This document shows, piece by piece, positions 61,578 through 64,000 of a stretch of 64,000 nucleotides of DNA. Numbering within the stretch: the first letter of the stretch is position 1; each line of letters starts with the position of its first letter. The notes beneath the pieces were generated by a model, which saw only the letters and a program-made list of their open reading frames with translations, made no database searches and had not been told where the DNA came from. Source of the DNA: Phytohabitans sp037414955 (GTDB taxonomy: Bacteria; Actinomycetota; Actinomycetes; Mycobacteriales; Micromonosporaceae); assembly GCA_037414955.1 (NCBI GenBank), contig JBBEWH010000165.1, positions 29,060 to 93,059 of the forward strand. The letters are read 5' to 3'. A program made the translations under genes and the position numbers.

Positions 61578-62002
61578 GGGTCACAGTGTAGTCGTCATAA
61601 TTCGGCAGGCTCCCGGCTGTGCGCCTCCGGGTCTTCGCTGGAGAGGCCGCAGCAGGCGACCAGGCGTAGCAGGGCGCCCTTCGCGAGACCACATTGGACA
61701 GACGAGGAAGGACCGTCTTCAGAAATCCCGAGAGCACGGCGCAGATCTTGGCGGCGTCGGGCGCCGTCACAAGATCGGCGACAGACCCCGTTCACCCGTA
61801 CGCGCCTGTGCACATGAGTCTGTGCGCCGACACACCGTGCCGGGGCTAGCTCGCCGCGGCCGGGCACCCAGGAATACCGCACACCGCGAATAGGTGCGCT
61901 CCACCAGTAAACCGCGCAATAGTGCATTGAACGCGTGTCGGAACGCGTCCACTTTGCCCGGCTCGGCGGCGCTCCAGTTAGCGGATGGGCGAGTAACACG
62001 GC
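61578..62002. other. intergenic region, no gene recognised
   Basis: A minus-strand stretch (about 61870-61955, VDAFRHAFNALLRGLLVERT) looks coding-like but has no extension or family. It ends at the CTAG duplication of the IS701-like insert. Confidence 0.3.
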
Positions 62003-62006
62003 CTAG

Positions 62007-62377
62007 CAGGGCTTTGTTAGGTTAATCGGGATCTGTTGCGGTGTAACGGTTTGATCGTTTGGTGACAGGTGGGGCATGCGCCGGTCCGGGTGGCGAGCAG
62101 CAGTAGCTCGTGGATGACCTTGTAGAGGGTCAGGCCGGCGCAGCCGCTTTTGGGTCGTGTCGCAGCAGGGTGACTTACGCCGCCCGTCCAGCAACAGCCC
62201 ACGCAGATACGTTTCGCCCTTGGCCCGCTGGTCAGACCGGGCCAAGGGCATGAACACGTCCGCCGCGAACGCTTCAAGGCGTTGCCGCACAACCGAAAGC
62301 TCATCCGGAGTCACCGAAGCATGAAACTACCCGCACCAGCCTGACGACCCCACCACACGCCGACCTAACAAAGCCCT
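62007..62377 (-). mobile_element. internally deleted IS701-like element (MITE-like), 371 bp
   Basis: The ends AGGGCTTTGTTAGGT (left) and its inverse ACCTAACAAAGCCCT (right) are terminal repeats, flanked on both sides by CTAG (62003-62006, 62378-62381), a 4-base target duplication fitting the YTAR preference of the IS701 family. Inside, ATG 62314 begins a transposase N-terminus (MTPDELSVVRQRLEAFAADV, RGLLLDGRRKS) that is joined near 62172 directly to the element's 3' tail, deleting most of the gene. It could move only with help in trans. Confidence 0.75.
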
Positions 62378-62417
62378 ACTAGGCGCGGGACTGATCTATG
62401 CCGATGAAATGTGTGCG

Positions 62418-62948
62418 TCAGCAGGGGTGCCACGCGGAGGCGACCCGGAACGACCGGATCCGGTCGTTGAAGTAGTCACCCACGTACGGGGTGGCGTCGT
62501 AAAAGGTGCCGCAGCCACCGTCCCAGTTGCTGCCGGTGTAAGCCCGGACGTATGAGCAGAAGCTATGGGTGCCGAACGAGGAGATGTAATAGCCGGTGTT
62601 CCAGCCCACCCTGAGGCTGTAGCCGCTGGCGTCGCAAGGGCCTTCGTAGCCGTACAACTGCTCGAGCAGCACGCCGTAGTTGGCATCTCGGTAGACGTTG
62701 AGGAGCAACGACGCGCCGGCGGGTGCGACCGGCTGCTGGCCGGGGGCCGCGCAGGTCCTCGACACCACACGGGAGACCGTCTCGCCCGGGGCGAGCTTTG
62801 CCAGCACGGTGGCGCACGGCCCGGTCGATCTGGCCACGGGTTCGGCCGCCATGGCGGTGCCTGCCGAGGTTGCCAGCAGCACCGGCACCATGAGCGCGAT
62901 GAGCGCGAGGCGTGCCCAACGTTCGTTCGATGGGTTCTTCAAGGTCAT
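62418..62948 (-). CDS. secreted beta-gamma-crystallin-like protein
   Basis: The 176-residue product has a signal peptide (LALIALMVPVLLATSAGTAM, cleavage AMA) and a mature domain with Cys residues in GPCATV, RTCAAP, EGPCDAS, HSFCSYV, GGCGTF and the last residue. The end YVGDYFNDRIRSFRVAS matches the Greek-key core of crystallin-like / I36-inhibitor proteins. It probably acts extracellularly as an inhibitor or toxin-like protein. The gene lies between two IS701-like remnants. Confidence 0.78.
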   Translation of the reverse strand: MTLKNPSNERWARLALIALMVPVLLATSAGTAMAAEPVARSTGPCATVLAKLAPGETVSRVVSRTCAAPGQQPVAPAGASLLLNVYRDANYGVLLEQLYGYEGPCDASGYSLRVGWNTGYYISSFGTHSFCSYVRAYTGSNWDGGCGTFYDATPYVGDYFNDRIRSFRVASAWHPC

Positions 62949-63099
62949 TCCTCACCGGTAGGGAGGGGTATGGACATCGAACGAGGGTACGACTTTGCGC
63001 TTACATATCGCTTTCATATCGCTTACGCCCTGACGCCTGGGCGCTCCATACCGCGTTTCGGGGTGGCTGGCGATGGATGATCGCTCAGGAGGTGAGCTT

Positions 63100-63472
63100 G
63101 CGGTTGAGGTACCGCTGCTGGCTGACCAGCCAACCCGCCGACACCACCCCCGCCGACCTGATCCGCACCGCGAAGATCCGCTGGCGGATCGAACACGACT
63201 ACCGCGAACTCAAGACCGGCCTCGGCCTGGACCACTTCGAAGGCCGCTCCTGGACCGGCTGGCACCGCCACGTCACCCTCGTCACCGCCGCACACCTGTT
63301 CATCACCCTGCTGCGACACGACCCAACAGCGGCTGCGCCGGCCTGACCCTCTACAAGGTCATCCACGAGCTACAACTGCTGCTCGCCACCTGGACCGGCG
63401 CATGCCCCACCTGTCACCAAACGATCAAACCGTTACACCGCAACGGATCCCGATTAACCTAACAAAGCCCTA
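63100..63472 (+). mobile_element. 3' remnant of an IS701-like element
   Basis: The plus frame reads PADLIRTAKIRWRIEHDYRE, LKTGLGLDHFEGRSWTGWHR and VTLVTAAHLFITLLRHDP, the C-terminal part of an IS701-family transposase including its catalytic Glu region. The right terminal repeat (ending at 63472) and CTAG are intact; the left part is lost. The sequence before about 63100 is unrelated. Confidence 0.75.
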
Positions 63473-63658
63473 CTAGTAACGGTCTCCCCGCAGTGCATCC
63501 AAAATTGCATCGATGCGGCGCCTCCACTTCTCGAAGGAGCAGGACAGCAGCGCGCCGGTTCCGACGGTGAGGAAGACGCCGACCACCGCGTTCCCCCCAG
63601 ATCATGGGTCGGGCCGTAGGCCAGGGCGCGGGTAGTGATGTACACCGGCACGATGCTT
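63473..63658 (-). pseudogene. membrane-protein C-terminal remnant between two IS elements
   Basis: The minus strand reads LSIVPVYITTRALAYGPTHD, then after a one-base shift near 63590 AVVGVFLTVGTGALLSCSFE and KWRRRIDAILDALRGDRY-stop: a membrane span and a cytoplasmic basic tail. The upstream part is cut off by the IS5-family element, and the stop lies in the CTAG of the IS701-like remnant. Confidence 0.45.
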
Positions 63659-63668
63659 AGGGGGTGTC

Positions 63669-64000
63669 TCAGTTGGTGGCCTTGAGCCAGCGGCGGTAGC
63701 AGATCAGTACGCAGGCCAGGTCTGCGAAGGCTTGGAAGTGTTCGGCTTTGCGTTCGTAGCGGCGGACCAGACGGCGGTTGTTCATCAGCCAGGCCAGGCA
63801 CGCTTCCACGATCCAGCGGTACCGGCCCAGCTTCTGCGAGGACTCGACGCCCTTGCGGGCGATCCGTACGCCGATCCCGCGCCGGCTGACCTCAGCACGC
63901 AGGGCGCGTTGGTCATATGCCTTGTCCGCGTGCAGCTTGTCGGGGCGGTGGCGGGGCCGGCCACGCCGGCCAGGGATCGGTGCGATCGAGTCGAGCAGGG
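63669..64000 (-). CDS. IS5-family transposase, partial at the window end
   Basis: The frame, open at the window edge, encodes the C-terminal DDE part of an IS112/IS5-type transposase: RPDKLHADKAYDQRALRAEV, SQKLGRYRWIVEACLAWLMN and RLVRRYERKAEHFQAFADLA, ending LKATN-stop. It contains the catalytic Glu in WIVEACL. The GGGGTGTCTCAG just outside the stop is probably the terminal repeat, placing the element end near 63659. The 5' half lies beyond 64000. Confidence 0.85.
   Translation of the reverse strand, partial: LLDSIAPIPGRRGRPRHRPDKLHADKAYDQRALRAEVSRRGIGVRIARKGVESSQKLGRYRWIVEACLAWLMNNRRLVRRYERKAEHFQAFADLACVLICYRRWLKATN

Larger units (their letters stand above)
62007..63472. repeat. 170-base inverted repeat shared by the two IS701-like remnants
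   Basis: The segment 62007-62176 is repeated almost exactly, in opposite orientation, at 63303-63472 (a few mismatches and a 3-base indel). Both are the 3' ends of IS701-like copies. Recombination between them would invert the intervening crystallin-like gene. Confidence 0.8.

Noticed and set aside
1..64000. CRISPR array
   Set aside because: No series of regularly spaced short direct repeats was seen; the repeats found are operators, terminators and IS ends.

Overview
The base composition (very GC-rich, with G or C at most third codon positions), the large number of secreted glycan-active enzymes, the many TetR, LysR and ECF regulators and the frequent GTG starts all point to a filamentous actinomycete chromosome. 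A Micromonosporaceae-like genus is an inference from overall style, not shown directly. No rRNA, tRNA, CRISPR array or replication origin was recognised. The window reads as an accessory or arm-like region, with intact operons separated by decayed gene remnants and insertion-sequence debris.

Layout. (1) 0.1-3.5 kb: a secreted, membrane-anchored GH11 xylanase behind an unusual ECF sigma factor that carries a zinc finger, a membrane span and an extracytoplasmic lysozyme-like domain; a perfect LacI-type palindrome lies upstream. (2) 3.5-10.5 kb: a gene graveyard holding frameshifted or truncated oxidoreductase, TetR, PaaX, SDR, hydrolase and phosphoketolase remnants between intact TetR, hydrolase and enoyl-CoA hydratase genes; two intact and one broken TetR are close paralogues, and an ATGGTCGTA operator motif recurs. 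(3) 10.6-16.3 kb: VOC/WYL pair, DinB protein, and three small secreted proteins of unknown function. (4) 16.5-20.4 kb: TetR plus FAD monooxygenase, then a DDE transposase abutting a TetR gene that has lost its DNA-binding half. (5) 20.5-25.2 kb: LysR gene divergent from a tightly overlapping operon of DMT exporter, leucyl aminopeptidase, RidA and PhzF-like epimerase. (6) 25.2-29.3 kb: a two-gene unit of unknown function, a dienelactone hydrolase and a GlxA-type AraC regulator.

(7) 29.7-42.5 kb is the metabolic core: a sugar diacid (aldarate) catabolic regulon. Glucarate dehydratase and a talarate/galactarate-type dehydratase would give 5-dehydro-4-deoxyglucarate, KdgD converts this to 2,5-dioxopentanoate, and an aldehyde dehydrogenase yields 2-oxoglutarate. 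A TctCBA-type tripartite transporter supplies uptake. On the other side of the LysR gene, and facing away, lie a Tat-exported mannonate-dehydratase-like protein and a secreted two-module esterase. A near-identical promoter/operator block occurs in inverted copies on both sides of the LysR gene, which ties both wings into one regulon.

(8) 42.9-46.8 kb: a membrane protein with a J-like N-terminus and an extracytoplasmic septum-formation-like tail, translationally coupled to an Hsp70-like protein with an altered phosphate loop. (9) 47.2-56.4 kb: a secreted CBM2 esterase, then a STAND NTPase followed by a small secreted protein, a lipoprotein, a frameshifted adaptor and a MacB-type ABC exporter. 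(10) 56.9-61.6 kb: a divergent SDR/TetR pair with twin operators, a secreted FnIII protein, a GNAT acetyltransferase, a truncated glycosyltransferase and a membrane protein. (11) 62-64 kb: IS701-like debris, including a 371-bp internally deleted copy with CTAG target duplications, around a secreted crystallin-like protein, then an IS5-family transposase running off the end.

All functional names come from reading motifs and recalled family features; no database search was possible.
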